Below, piece by piece: positions 57,488-64,000 of a stretch of 64,000 bases of DNA; position 1 is the stretch's first letter, and each line of letters opens with the position of its first letter. This DNA comes from Tumebacillus flagellatus (GTDB taxonomy: Bacteria; Bacillota; Bacilli; Tumebacillales; Tumebacillaceae). The notes under the pieces are model-generated. The model was not told the origin of the DNA and did not search any database. It worked only from the letters and a program-made list of their open reading frames with translations. The stretch is from contig NZ_JMIR01000007.1 of assembly GCF_000714935.1 (NCBI RefSeq), positions 1 to 64,000 of the forward strand, written 5' to 3'. The translations under genes and the position numbers were made by a program.

Positions 57488-57515
57488 TTGTCGAAAAATG
57501 TTTTTATGGTAGACT
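57488..57515 (+). promoter_or_regulatory. Promoter of small gene at 57542
   Basis: TTGTCG (57488-57493) and TAGACT (57510-57515) at 16-base spacing, 26 bases before the ATG, with GAAAGGAG between. Confidence 0.5.
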
Positions 57516-57541
57516 GGAGGCAGCGAAAGGAGAGAGGACCC

Positions 57542-57754
57542 ATGCGGTTTTCGCGATCGGAATTGATTGAGATCATCACCCCGCACGTGTTGCGCACGCT
57601 GATTCGCTTGCACGGTGCCAAGGGCGCGCAAGTGGCGGAGCAAGACCTGATCGACGCGGGACTCACCGAAGAGCAGCGCCGGGCGTTGGTGCAGACCAAG
57701 CGGTTGCTGCCGACGGAGACGGAGGGCGTGTATCAAGTGAATTTGCAGGCTTGA
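57542..57754 (+). CDS. Small basic helical protein
   Basis: This 70-residue protein is a compact helical unit (RSELIEIITPHVLRTLIRLHGAKGAQVAEQDLIDAGLTEEQRRALVQTKRLLP). No family recognised; the pattern resembles a small winged-helix-like domain, which is only a guess. The ATG at 57542 follows GAAAGGAGAG; a longer frame is unsupported. Confidence 0.6.
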   Translation: MRFSRSELIEIITPHVLRTLIRLHGAKGAQVAEQDLIDAGLTEEQRRALVQTKRLLPTETEGVYQVNLQA

Positions 57755-57832
57755 GCCTGTATAAAAAACGGCGCTCTCAAAAGAGTAAGCCTGTACAAAA
57801 GTCGGCTCCTCGTTGAAGGGGATTGTTTGCAC

Positions 57833-57873
57833 AAAAAAACGGCTTCCCCTATAGAGGAGAGCCGTCTTTTTTT
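57833..57873 (-). terminator. Terminator of SAP-like small gene
   Basis: ACGGCTCTCCTCT / AGGGGAAGCCGT-type stem on the minus strand followed by seven T residues; it begins at the stop codon of the 56-residue gene. Confidence 0.75.
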
Positions 57874-58042
57874 ACCCTTCGTCGTCTTCGGGCTTGTAGG
57901 ACTTGCGGATGTCGCGCAGGAGTTCCGCTTTGTTCTTGCGCACGCGCAAGCCCCCGACTTTGTACGAAGGGTGAATGCGAAGTTGCTTGGCCAGCGCTTG
58001 AATCTCCTTGATTCCGAGGGTATCGAGGTCGACTTCGCTCAC
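57872..58042 (-). CDS. 56-residue SAP/Rho-N-like protein
   Basis: This short gene encodes a basic helical protein with the segment LGIKEIQALAKQLRIHPSYKVGGLRVRKNKAELLRDI, a helix-turn-helix pair with a Lys/Arg-rich loop like SAP or Rho N-terminal nucleic-acid-binding motifs. GGGAGGTGG lies 5 bases before the GTG start, and a terminator follows the stop directly. Likely nucleic-acid binding, by pattern only. Confidence 0.6.
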   Translation of the reverse strand: MSEVDLDTLGIKEIQALAKQLRIHPSYKVGGLRVRKNKAELLRDIRKSYKPEDDEG

Positions 58043-58142
58043 GACAACCACCTCCCATGAATCTCGAAAGAACGTCTCACGCTCGCTTCGAGTGTTACTG
58101 TACCCTCTTTTGGGAAATCTAAGCGGGCGGAGGTGAGCTTGG

Positions 58143-58289
58143 ATGAAGATCCGTTTCTATGTGATTGCGTTGCTTGTGACGATGATTGTCCTTCTGGTGG
58201 GATCGGTGAACCGGGGCATGCTGCGAACGGTGCTCGGCTCGCTGATGATGTCCAAAATTTCGGCGAACACGAGCCCCGGCAAGCGTTAA
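58143..58289 (+). CDS. 48-residue membrane peptide
   Basis: This small protein has a basic start (MKIRF), one hydrophobic helix (about 5-20) and a Ser/Lys tail. GGAGGTGAG lies 5-6 bases before the ATG. No family recognised; a single-pass membrane peptide of unknown role. Confidence 0.5.
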   Translation: MKIRFYVIALLVTMIVLLVGSVNRGMLRTVLGSLMMSKISANTSPGKR

Positions 58290-58381
58290 CAGATGTAAGA
58301 GTGGAATGTCACCCCTGACTCATACATAGTATGACGGTGTGGATGCGCTTTCCAAGGCGCACAAGAGAAGGGGTGACGCGC

Positions 58382-58726
58382 ATGAAGAGAACGGCTGAAT
58401 TTGTTATGGGTCTTATTGCTGGTATTGTAGGGATTTTGTGCGGTTTCTCGGGCGTCTTGTTCGGCGGGATCGCAGAGTCGTTGCAAGTCGACGGCGCGGG
58501 CGTCGTCTCCACGGCTTCGTGGGTGGCCATTGCGATTTCGGTGCTCGGGATCATCGGTGCGGCGATCATCAAGAGCAAAACGGCGCTGGGCAGCCTGTTC
58601 ATGATCGTGGCGGCGATCGTCGGGTTTATCTGCATCTCGTTTTTCTACACCGTGCCGGCAGTGCTGTTCCTCATCGCCGGGATCATGGGATTTGCCCGCA
58701 AGAACAAAAGCGGAGTCGCCGCGTAA
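58382..58726 (+). CDS. DUF4064-like membrane protein
   Basis: This 114-residue protein has four hydrophobic helices with Gly-rich packing (FVMGLIAGIVGILCGFSGVLFGGI; FLIAGIMGFARKN), resembling DUF4064-type Bacillota membrane proteins. Function unknown. ATG at 58382 follows AAGGGGTGA. Confidence 0.65.
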   Translation: MKRTAEFVMGLIAGIVGILCGFSGVLFGGIAESLQVDGAGVVSTASWVAIAISVLGIIGAAIIKSKTALGSLFMIVAAIVGFICISFFYTVPAVLFLIAGIMGFARKNKSGVAA

Positions 58727-58747
58727 CGGCGCGATCCCCGATTCAGG

Positions 58748-58780
58748 AAAAAAGACCCCTTTTCGCGTGGGGTCTTTTTT
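58748..58780 (+). terminator. Terminator of DUF4064-like gene
   Basis: AAAAAAGACCCC / GGGGTCTTTTTT perfect stem, 9-base loop, T-tract. Confidence 0.9.
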
Positions 58781-58797
58781 TTTATAATCGAAATATC

Positions 58798-58813
58798 TAC
58801 CGACTGTTCGGTA
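58798..58813 (+). promoter_or_regulatory. TACCGA-N4-TCGGTA palindrome
   Basis: TACCGACTGTTCGGTA has perfect 6-bp arms and overlaps a TACAAT -10 candidate (58812-58817), 30 bases before the MBL gene. This placement suits a repressor of the TetR type. Confidence 0.45.
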
Positions 58814-58847
58814 CAATTTCGATTCGGATCAAGGAGAGTGAGCCGAG

Positions 58848-59816
58848 ATGCTGCATAAGATACCGATTCCCACGCCGTTTCCGGTGGGCGACATCAACGT
58901 GTATTTGCTGAAAGGGCGGGATTGTTTGACGTTGGTGGACACGGGGCCGTTGACCCGGGATGCATTGGAGGCCTTGGAACACGGTCTCGGGGCAGCCGGG
59001 GTGCGGGTGGAGGATTTGGATCAGATTGTCTTGACGCATTACCACTGCGACCATGTCGGGTTGGTGGAGCATCTCGTGGAGAAGAGCGGAGCGAAGGTGC
59101 TGGCTCATCCGTATACGGAGCCGCTGATTGCGCGCGACCCGGACGTGGAAGCGGCGAGGGGTGAGTTTTATTTGCAGCTGTATCGAGGGCTCGGGTTGAA
59201 TGAAGAGCAGAAGGAAACGGCGTTGAAGCAGATTCTGTACTTCCTCGATTACGTCGGCACGGCGCATGTGGACACGGCGTTGCAAGAGGGCGACCGCTTG
59301 CCGGGGCATGAGGAGTGGGAAGTGTTGTACACGCCGGGGCATGCGCTGGATCATATTTCGCTGTTTGACCGGCAGGGGCGGCGGATGTTGCTGGGAGATC
59401 ATGTGATCAAGCACATCTCGTCGAACGCGCTTTTGGAGCCGCCTCTTCGCAGAGGAGAAGAACGCCCGCGGATGCTGATGCTGTATCGCGAGGCGCTGCG
59501 GAACGTGCAAGCGCTGGACTGGGAGATCGGGTACGCCGGGCATGGGGAGGAAGTGACGGGGCATAAGGAGTTGATCACGAAGCGGCTGAGGGATATGGAG
59601 CGCCGTGCAGAGCGGGTTTTGGAGACGGTGCGCGCCGGGAAGTCGGTCGGGATGGACATTACGTTGACGCTGTTTCCGAGGCACTTCGAGCAACTGCCGC
59701 TGATCATCTCGGAAACGATCGGCCACCTCGACTGGCTTGTGCATGACGGGAAGCTGAAGATCGAGGATGACGGCGGGCTCTGGCGGTATGAGGTTGTGGA
59801 GGAGTGTTTGAAGTAG
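58848..59816 (+). CDS. Metallo-beta-lactamase-fold hydrolase
   Basis: This 322-residue protein has the MBL motif THYHCDHVG (His64, His66, Asp68, His69), a later His in YTPGHALDH and the Asp in LLGDHV. The C-terminal 100 residues are helical, as in the group of MBL proteins that hydrolyse hydroxyacyl thioesters or acyl-CoA. GGAGAG precedes the ATG. Substrate unknown; the palindromic operator suggests induction by a small molecule. Confidence 0.8.
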   Translation: MLHKIPIPTPFPVGDINVYLLKGRDCLTLVDTGPLTRDALEALEHGLGAAGVRVEDLDQIVLTHYHCDHVGLVEHLVEKSGAKVLAHPYTEPLIARDPDVEAARGEFYLQLYRGLGLNEEQKETALKQILYFLDYVGTAHVDTALQEGDRLPGHEEWEVLYTPGHALDHISLFDRQGRRMLLGDHVIKHISSNALLEPPLRRGEERPRMLMLYREALRNVQALDWEIGYAGHGEEVTGHKELITKRLRDMERRAERVLETVRAGKSVGMDITLTLFPRHFEQLPLIISETIGHLDWLVHDGKLKIEDDGGLWRYEVVEECLK

Positions 59817-59824
59817 AAAAAACG

Positions 59825-59862
59825 GAACAAACTGCAGGGGATGTGTCCCCTGCAGTTTGTTC
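59825..59862. terminator. Long perfect hairpin after MBL gene
   Basis: A 17-bp perfect stem (GAACAAACTGCAGGGGA / TCCCCTGCAGTTTGTTC) with loop TGTG. It marks the border between the GC-rich chromosome and the AT-richer block to the right. Confidence 0.8.
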
Positions 59863-60108
59863 ATATTCGATACGGTGAGGCCTATCTTAAGATGTGATAA
59901 ATAAAAGCAGATCCCGCAAATTGCACGTTCTGGTTGGCTGAGTCCCCTGTGGTGCTCCACATCCGTGTCTCAATCGAAAAACTGAGATTTGATTTACTGC
60001 TTTTGGCCTTGTTATTTTTGTAGTTTACGCGAAAAGCGTGTAGACCTCGTACCGCAAATGGTAGTTTGTCTACACGCTGAATGAATCCATTTGGATTCTC
60101 TTTTAGGT
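59863..60108. other. AT-rich gap with 11-bp inverted repeat
   Basis: No gene is supportable. AGCGTGTAGAC (60035-60045) and GTCTACACGCT (60068-60078) are exact inverted repeats, with an inner TACC/GGTA pair. It lies downstream of the radical SAM gene and may be its 3' hairpin or the remnant end of a mobile piece. Confidence 0.5.
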
Positions 60109-62349
60109 TTAATGTTGTTTATATGATGAAGCGTGATTCGCTACAGCATCAACATGATGAGGAGAGGGTACGAAACGAATATAGTTTTTCAAGATACAAA
60201 CATGAAGCAACCGTTCAAATAAGTGTCGATCCGCTTCAGGAGTTTTCTGGTCCTCAAAATAGGCCCGAAGAGAATTTGCATTTTGAAACCATTCTAAGAG
60301 TTCGATTACATGGGGAGTCAGGCGGTGAATCGTATTGTCCTGACGGATGAAATACTGTTTCACTGCTTCTGAGCCTTGCTTGCTTGGCAGAACTTTGGAG
60401 GTCAGGATGTCTACCAGTTGAGCGTGAGATAAGCCAATAAGTTGCTCTTTTCGATACGCAGCGTGTAAATCAGAAATGTATCGAGTACTCAAAAGTTCCT
60501 CAATAGGGAATTTGCCGATATCATCGACTACATTTCCATTCGTTATCACGATTGTATCTAACTCCGGCTTTTGAGGTTCTAAAATTGCTCGGACCTGAGT
60601 TCCAAATCGATCATGATAGAAAAAGGAGTGCGCCGAGTCTGTTCCACCAACCCAAGGTCTGTCAAATCCGGTTGGATTCAAGGCTTGCTTCTTTTTACTT
60701 AGAATATGTTCCGTTTCTGGACTGCGATCTTGTACAGAATCTTCAAAGTGTAAATTCCGAATGATATCATCCCCATCATAGGGCCTGACGTTTGTAATAC
60801 CAAAGTCTGACGGCTGTTTGGCCACGATGGCTCCCGGAGTCAATGCAAATGTTCCTAAGCCGCCAAATGTCCAATAATCGCGACTTTCCATTAGAAAGTT
60901 TATGGAATCCATTGCTTCCTCATATCGTTCACTCGGGAAGTGTGTAAATCCCATAATCTGTACACCAATGCCGCTGTTATAAAAACTGTGTACTGTTTCT
61001 TTGACACGGTGAACTTGTGTGCCTTTGTTGATGAGATCCAAAATTCGCTGATTCCCCGATTCAAAGCCTACGGAAATTGCAGTGCAACCACTTGCTTTTA
61101 ACAGGTCGCAACGCTCTTTCGACCAATACTTCTCAAGTCGTATCTCCGCACCCCAACGTATATCAATCTTTCTTTTCACGATCTCTTCTGCTAAATGCAG
61201 CAAAGTAGCCGGGCTAAGCACATCGACAGAAAAATATATAAATTTATATTTTTTAGACAATATAGATAAATCATCTACCACTTTGTCCACTTGGTTTGTT
61301 CTCCACGGACTCGTGGGAGAGTCACCGTTCAATCCATAATCACAAAACGTACATTTGTTCCAGTAACAGCCGCGTGAAGGTGAGTAGTAGACAAACGGTT
61401 CCGGTGATAAATACAAACTCCAGTCAAGTTGGCTATAGTCAGGTGTTGGGAGTTTTGCGATATCCTCGTACTGAATAACAGGTAATTCGGCTGTGAGCTC
61501 ATGCTTGGGATTGAACAAAACGTTTGCAATCGTACGGAAAGGCTGGTTGTTCTCAACAAGTTTTAGCAACTGGGTAAATGCTTGTTCTCCTTCACCGATC
61601 ACGCAAGCGTCGGCCGCGTCAAAAACGCAGAAAAACTTGCTTTTATCGAGGAGATATTTCCACACATCAGAGACTTCGGTGCCACCAAACAAGATGACGA
61701 TGTTCGGAAAGTGATTCCGAATCAACCTTCCTAGGGAGAGGGCGAAGGGGAGCTGAGCCATGTAGGTGACATTAATGCCAACCACCCGGTATTCATTTTT
61801 TTGAATGAGTGGCAAGAGAACATTTTCAAAGTAGGGATGAAACGGATTGGCGATACGATGGCATAATTCATGATTCCCCATGTCGCCGGAACTTTGAAGA
61901 TTGAATAAAGAACGAGGAGACAGAGAAAAACCATCAAACTGCCCTACAAATCCCTGCAAAGAAAGCAAGTCAACCCAACTCAGGAGCAATTCAACGGCCG
62001 GTTGATAGTGATGATAATCATAAAATAAGTTCTCATTTCGCATGACCTGAATCGCTTGTTCGAGTCCTTCATAGTCAAATGCACAGGCTTTTACAAGGTA
62101 TAGCAACTCCACTTGCTCAAGCCCGTTCAATTGGGGTTTGCTTTCGAGTTCAAGTCGTCGTGCGCGTACATCCTCTTGGAAATTTGTAAGATACTCGCCG
62201 TTCACTGTGTACAGAAATGCCTCGATGTTGGTGTCCAAAATGTCGATATGTTCGACATTCATTTGACGTGCATACGTCTCCAGGTATGAAAGACTATGGT
62301 AACCAGACGTAGGATCTGTTATGGGTGGGTACAGAAGTAATGTGGACAT
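60109..62349 (-). CDS. B12-binding-type radical SAM protein, RiPP-like context
   Basis: This 746-residue protein has a long N-terminal region, a cobalamin-binding-like Rossmann segment (about 195-285, YRVVGINVTYMAQLPFALSLGRLIRNHFPNIVILFGGTEVS) and a radical SAM core with GCYWNKCTFC: Cys328, Cys333 and Cys336, spaced CX4CX2C. The C-terminal 100 residues (about 640-746) include TPHVIELLEWFQNANSLRAYFED, possibly a winged-helix peptide-recognition element. It is divergent from a 32-residue Cys-ending peptide gene. I infer a peptide-modifying enzyme; a methyltransferase or cyclase is possible. AAAGGAG precedes the ATG. Confidence 0.75.
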   Translation of the reverse strand: MSTLLLYPPITDPTSGYHSLSYLETYARQMNVEHIDILDTNIEAFLYTVNGEYLTNFQEDVRARRLELESKPQLNGLEQVELLYLVKACAFDYEGLEQAIQVMRNENLFYDYHHYQPAVELLLSWVDLLSLQGFVGQFDGFSLSPRSLFNLQSSGDMGNHELCHRIANPFHPYFENVLLPLIQKNEYRVVGINVTYMAQLPFALSLGRLIRNHFPNIVILFGGTEVSDVWKYLLDKSKFFCVFDAADACVIGEGEQAFTQLLKLVENNQPFRTIANVLFNPKHELTAELPVIQYEDIAKLPTPDYSQLDWSLYLSPEPFVYYSPSRGCYWNKCTFCDYGLNGDSPTSPWRTNQVDKVVDDLSILSKKYKFIYFSVDVLSPATLLHLAEEIVKRKIDIRWGAEIRLEKYWSKERCDLLKASGCTAISVGFESGNQRILDLINKGTQVHRVKETVHSFYNSGIGVQIMGFTHFPSERYEEAMDSINFLMESRDYWTFGGLGTFALTPGAIVAKQPSDFGITNVRPYDGDDIIRNLHFEDSVQDRSPETEHILSKKKQALNPTGFDRPWVGGTDSAHSFFYHDRFGTQVRAILEPQKPELDTIVITNGNVVDDIGKFPIEELLSTRYISDLHAAYRKEQLIGLSHAQLVDILTSKVLPSKQGSEAVKQYFIRQDNTIHRLTPHVIELLEWFQNANSLRAYFEDQKTPEADRHLFERLLHVCILKNYIRFVPSPHHVDAVANHASSYKQH

Positions 62350-62439
62350 GATGGGGGCTCCTTTCGGTCAAAAACACAGAATTAAAATACAGAATAACAA
62401 TAACCATGGCGAGTTACTTATTGGGAGTGTATATATGTA

Positions 62440-62505
62440 AATATATCACATTAAAAATATTTTTTGTCAACCGCATTGACATGAATTTCTTCGATGCTGT
62501 AAGAT
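62440..62505. promoter_or_regulatory. Back-to-back divergent promoters
   Basis: GTCAA-CCGCA-TTGAC (62466-62480) places two -35 boxes head to head. Plus: TTGACA (62476-62481), 18 bases, TAAGAT (62500-62505), before the peptide gene. Minus: TTGACA (62465-62470), then TATATT (62440-62445) at 19 bases, before the radical SAM gene. Confidence 0.6.
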
Positions 62506-62552
62506 AAATTTTGCAGGCTGCGAATTTAAAGAAATATGAGAGGTGAATATTA

Positions 62553-62651
62553 ATGAACAAGAATCTCGAGCAAGAAATCCTTGAGCTGGAAGAAACTCTG
62601 GCAGACGAAGTTTTCGGCGAGCAAAAAACGAACAACAACGTAATCTGCTAA
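62553..62651 (+). CDS. Candidate RiPP precursor peptide (32 aa, C-terminal Cys)
   Basis: This 32-residue peptide reads MNKNLEQEILELEETLADEV, then FGEQKTNNNVIC. The acidic helical N-terminus is leader-like and the short C-terminal part with three Asn and a final Cys is core-like. GAGAGGTGAA lies 5-6 bases before the ATG, a TTGACA promoter lies upstream, and a strong hairpin follows. Flanked by a radical SAM enzyme and an exporter, it fits a modified-peptide precursor. It could also be a secreted signalling peptide. Confidence 0.7.
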   Translation: MNKNLEQEILELEETLADEVFGEQKTNNNVIC

Positions 62652-62659
62652 TTTCTCAA

Positions 62660-62697
62660 AGTAAAGCAGAGAGGCCTGAACACCTCTCTGCTTTACT
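62660..62697 (+). terminator. Hairpin between precursor and exporter
   Basis: A perfect 15-bp stem (AGTAAAGCAGAGAGG / CCTCTCTGCTTTACT, loop of 8) without a T-tract: probably an attenuator or mRNA 3'-end protector that raises precursor over transporter levels. Confidence 0.75.
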
Positions 62698-62724
62698 AAC
62701 TAAAAATCGAATGGGGGGGGAATC

Positions 62725-63945
62725 TTGAATCGATTCATGCCTAGGTATTTAATCTACCTGTCTCAGTTTTTTTCAGAGATCGGAGATTGGTTCTCGATCA
62801 GTGCCGTCATGCTGTTGATCTATCATGTTACAGAAAGTCCGTTAATGGTCAGCGGGATTGCGGTTCTTGAGAATATAGCGATCATTGCTTTTTCAGCTTT
62901 GGGCGGAGTCATCGTGGATCGCTATAACCCAAAACGGATGATGCTCATCAGTGATCTTCTAAGAGGTATGTTGATTCTTCTGATTCCGTTCTTTCACGAG
63001 AACATTGCGGTTATCTTTGTCGTGCAGATTTTGATTGTCACTTCGGGCTGTATCTTTACTCCGGCTAAAATGAAAATCATCCGAAAAATTTCATCTGATG
63101 ACGAATTAGCCATGATCAATGGCACGTCTTCCATGCTTACTGGACTTGTAAAGATTATTGGGGTCCTTCTCGGAGGGATTGTGGTTGGTCTTTTTGGCTA
63201 TGATTTGCCTTTCTATTTCGACTCTGCTTCCTATCTGTTGTCAGCATTTTTTATTTCCTTTATTCTCTATCGGTCTACCAAAATAGAAGACAACTTTTCG
63301 AATGAGGACAAAAAATCGGTACGCGAGGAGCTAAAAGAAGGTTGGAGCGGAATTCGAAAAGTTCCACCGGTGCCGCAGCTCCTGATCATCTTCACACTAG
63401 GCAGTTTTATCATGGGACTTTTTGTGACACAAATAGTCGTCTATAATTCGAAGGTCTTACAGGGAACTGAATTAACGTACGGCTATTTGAACTGCGCCAT
63501 GGCTGTCGGAGTTGTGATTGTCTCCTCCTTATTTTCGAAGTTTGTTTCAAAATGGGAACCGTATCAAACGATAATCGGCAGTACATTTTTGGGAGTTGGA
63601 GTGATGCTGATCAGCATGACATTCGTCCCCTTCCCTTATGTATTGGTGGTTTTATTCTTTTTGGGCGTATTTCAAACCATGCCCAATTTAGTGGCCGTAA
63701 CGATCTGTCTGAGAGTGGTTCCGGAAAGTCTATTAGGAAGGTTTTTTGGTCTGCTGAATTTGGTTACGACTCCATGTTATATCACAGGTATGCTCGTAGG
63801 AGGCAGTATTGCTACCTGGTCAGTGGAGTGGATGTATCGAGGTGCGGGATTGCTCGCAATCACCTTGTATGTCGTTGCTTTTTTAACAAGGAAGAGATTT
63901 CAGGGAGGGGTTGACGATTCCAGCCGACAACAAGTATCTTCGTGA
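62725..63945 (+). CDS. MFS exporter in peptide locus
   Basis: This 406-residue protein has 12 membrane helices and resembles MFS drug/siderophore exporters (YLSQFFSEIGDWFSISAVMLLIY; GGVIVDRYNPKRMMLISDLLRG, motif A). It starts with TTG, eight G residues lying 5 bases upstream. Its AT-rich codon use differs from most of the window. Placed after the precursor peptide, it may export the mature product or give immunity. It overlaps the next frame by 35 bases. Confidence 0.8.
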   Translation: MNRFMPRYLIYLSQFFSEIGDWFSISAVMLLIYHVTESPLMVSGIAVLENIAIIAFSALGGVIVDRYNPKRMMLISDLLRGMLILLIPFFHENIAVIFVVQILIVTSGCIFTPAKMKIIRKISSDDELAMINGTSSMLTGLVKIIGVLLGGIVVGLFGYDLPFYFDSASYLLSAFFISFILYRSTKIEDNFSNEDKKSVREELKEGWSGIRKVPPVPQLLIIFTLGSFIMGLFVTQIVVYNSKVLQGTELTYGYLNCAMAVGVVIVSSLFSKFVSKWEPYQTIIGSTFLGVGVMLISMTFVPFPYVLVVLFFLGVFQTMPNLVAVTICLRVVPESLLGRFFGLLNLVTTPCYITGMLVGGSIATWSVEWMYRGAGLLAITLYVVAFLTRKRFQGGVDDSSRQQVSS

Positions 63946-64000
63946 TTTGCTTGAGAACAAGAAACAGTATTTTGCAGAGATTATTTGGAAGGAAGGCCAG
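63911..64000 (+). CDS. Partial reading frame cut by window edge
   Basis: A frame begins at a TTG at 63911, just after AGGGAGGGG, and reads TIPADNKYLRDLLENKKQYF onwards without a stop to the window end. The ribosome site is very close to this start, so the true start is uncertain (another TTG lies at 63947). It overlaps the exporter gene and is likely a further member of the peptide operon. Function cannot be judged from 30 codons. Confidence 0.5.
   Translation, partial: MTIPADNKYLRDLLENKKQYFAEIIWKEGQ

Noticed and set aside
57755-57835. Short repeats GCCTGTA(T/C)A after the 70-residue gene
   Set aside because: Two imperfect 9-base copies only; not enough to call a repeat family or element.

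Overview
The window comes from the chromosome of an endospore-forming, Gram-positive Bacillota of the Bacillales type. Evidence seen: strong GGAGG ribosome sites before nearly every gene, many TTG and GTG starts, intrinsic terminators with clean T-tracts, a cotJABC operon, a CotW/CotX-type spore coat cluster and a KinB-like orphan histidine kinase. Most of the DNA is GC-rich with strong third-position bias, which creates long spurious antisense frames. A Tumebacillus or other Alicyclobacillaceae relative is my best guess, from gene style only. I saw no tRNA, rRNA, insertion sequence or CRISPR array.

Left end (0-7.9 kb): a Cys-rich pentapeptide-repeat protein; an RRNPP-type (PlcR/NprR-like) regulator with a divergent 47-residue exported peptide gene; a duplicated pair of 35- and 33-residue peptides, each with its own upstream box and hairpin, followed by a 476-residue HExxH protein; then acetyltransferase, PPOX flavoprotein, YcxB-like and small beta-rich proteins. 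7.9-13.3 kb: the phenylacetyl-CoA epoxidase operon paaABCD, the PaaX repressor, and a hydrolase plus papain-like protein pair. 13.4-17.1 kb: a diguanylate cyclase, a methyltransferase and the spore coat cluster. 17.2-31 kb: membrane and cell-wall proteins (fatty acid hydroxylase, C39 lipoprotein, amidase), trmO, the tldD/pmbA protease pair, a thioesterase, paralogous small proteins, a 5'-3' exonuclease with a basic tail and a sensor kinase.

31-45 kb: small membrane proteins, a paired Yip1-like set, the folD-fchA-lysR operon with PurBox-like sites, a glycosyltransferase, an APC permease, a cupin, a thioredoxin/MauE pair, cotJABC, greA, an NlpC/P60 protein and plsY. 45-59.8 kb: pepF, then an envelope operon (GT39 glycosyltransferase, galU, galE, response regulator, kinase), an MFS permease, an acyl-CoA synthetase, very small genes and an MBL-fold hydrolase.

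Right end (59.9-64 kb): a more AT-rich block that looks acquired. A 746-residue cobalamin-binding-type radical SAM protein faces a 32-residue acidic peptide ending in Cys, followed by a hairpin, an MFS exporter and a truncated frame. This looks like a ribosomally made, modified peptide (RiPP) locus cut by the window edge. The strongest candidates for undescribed biology are the two peptide loci (3.1-5.1 kb and 60-64 kb) and the regulator/peptide pair at 1.5-2.7 kb. All four peptide genes are shorter than 50 codons and easily missed.
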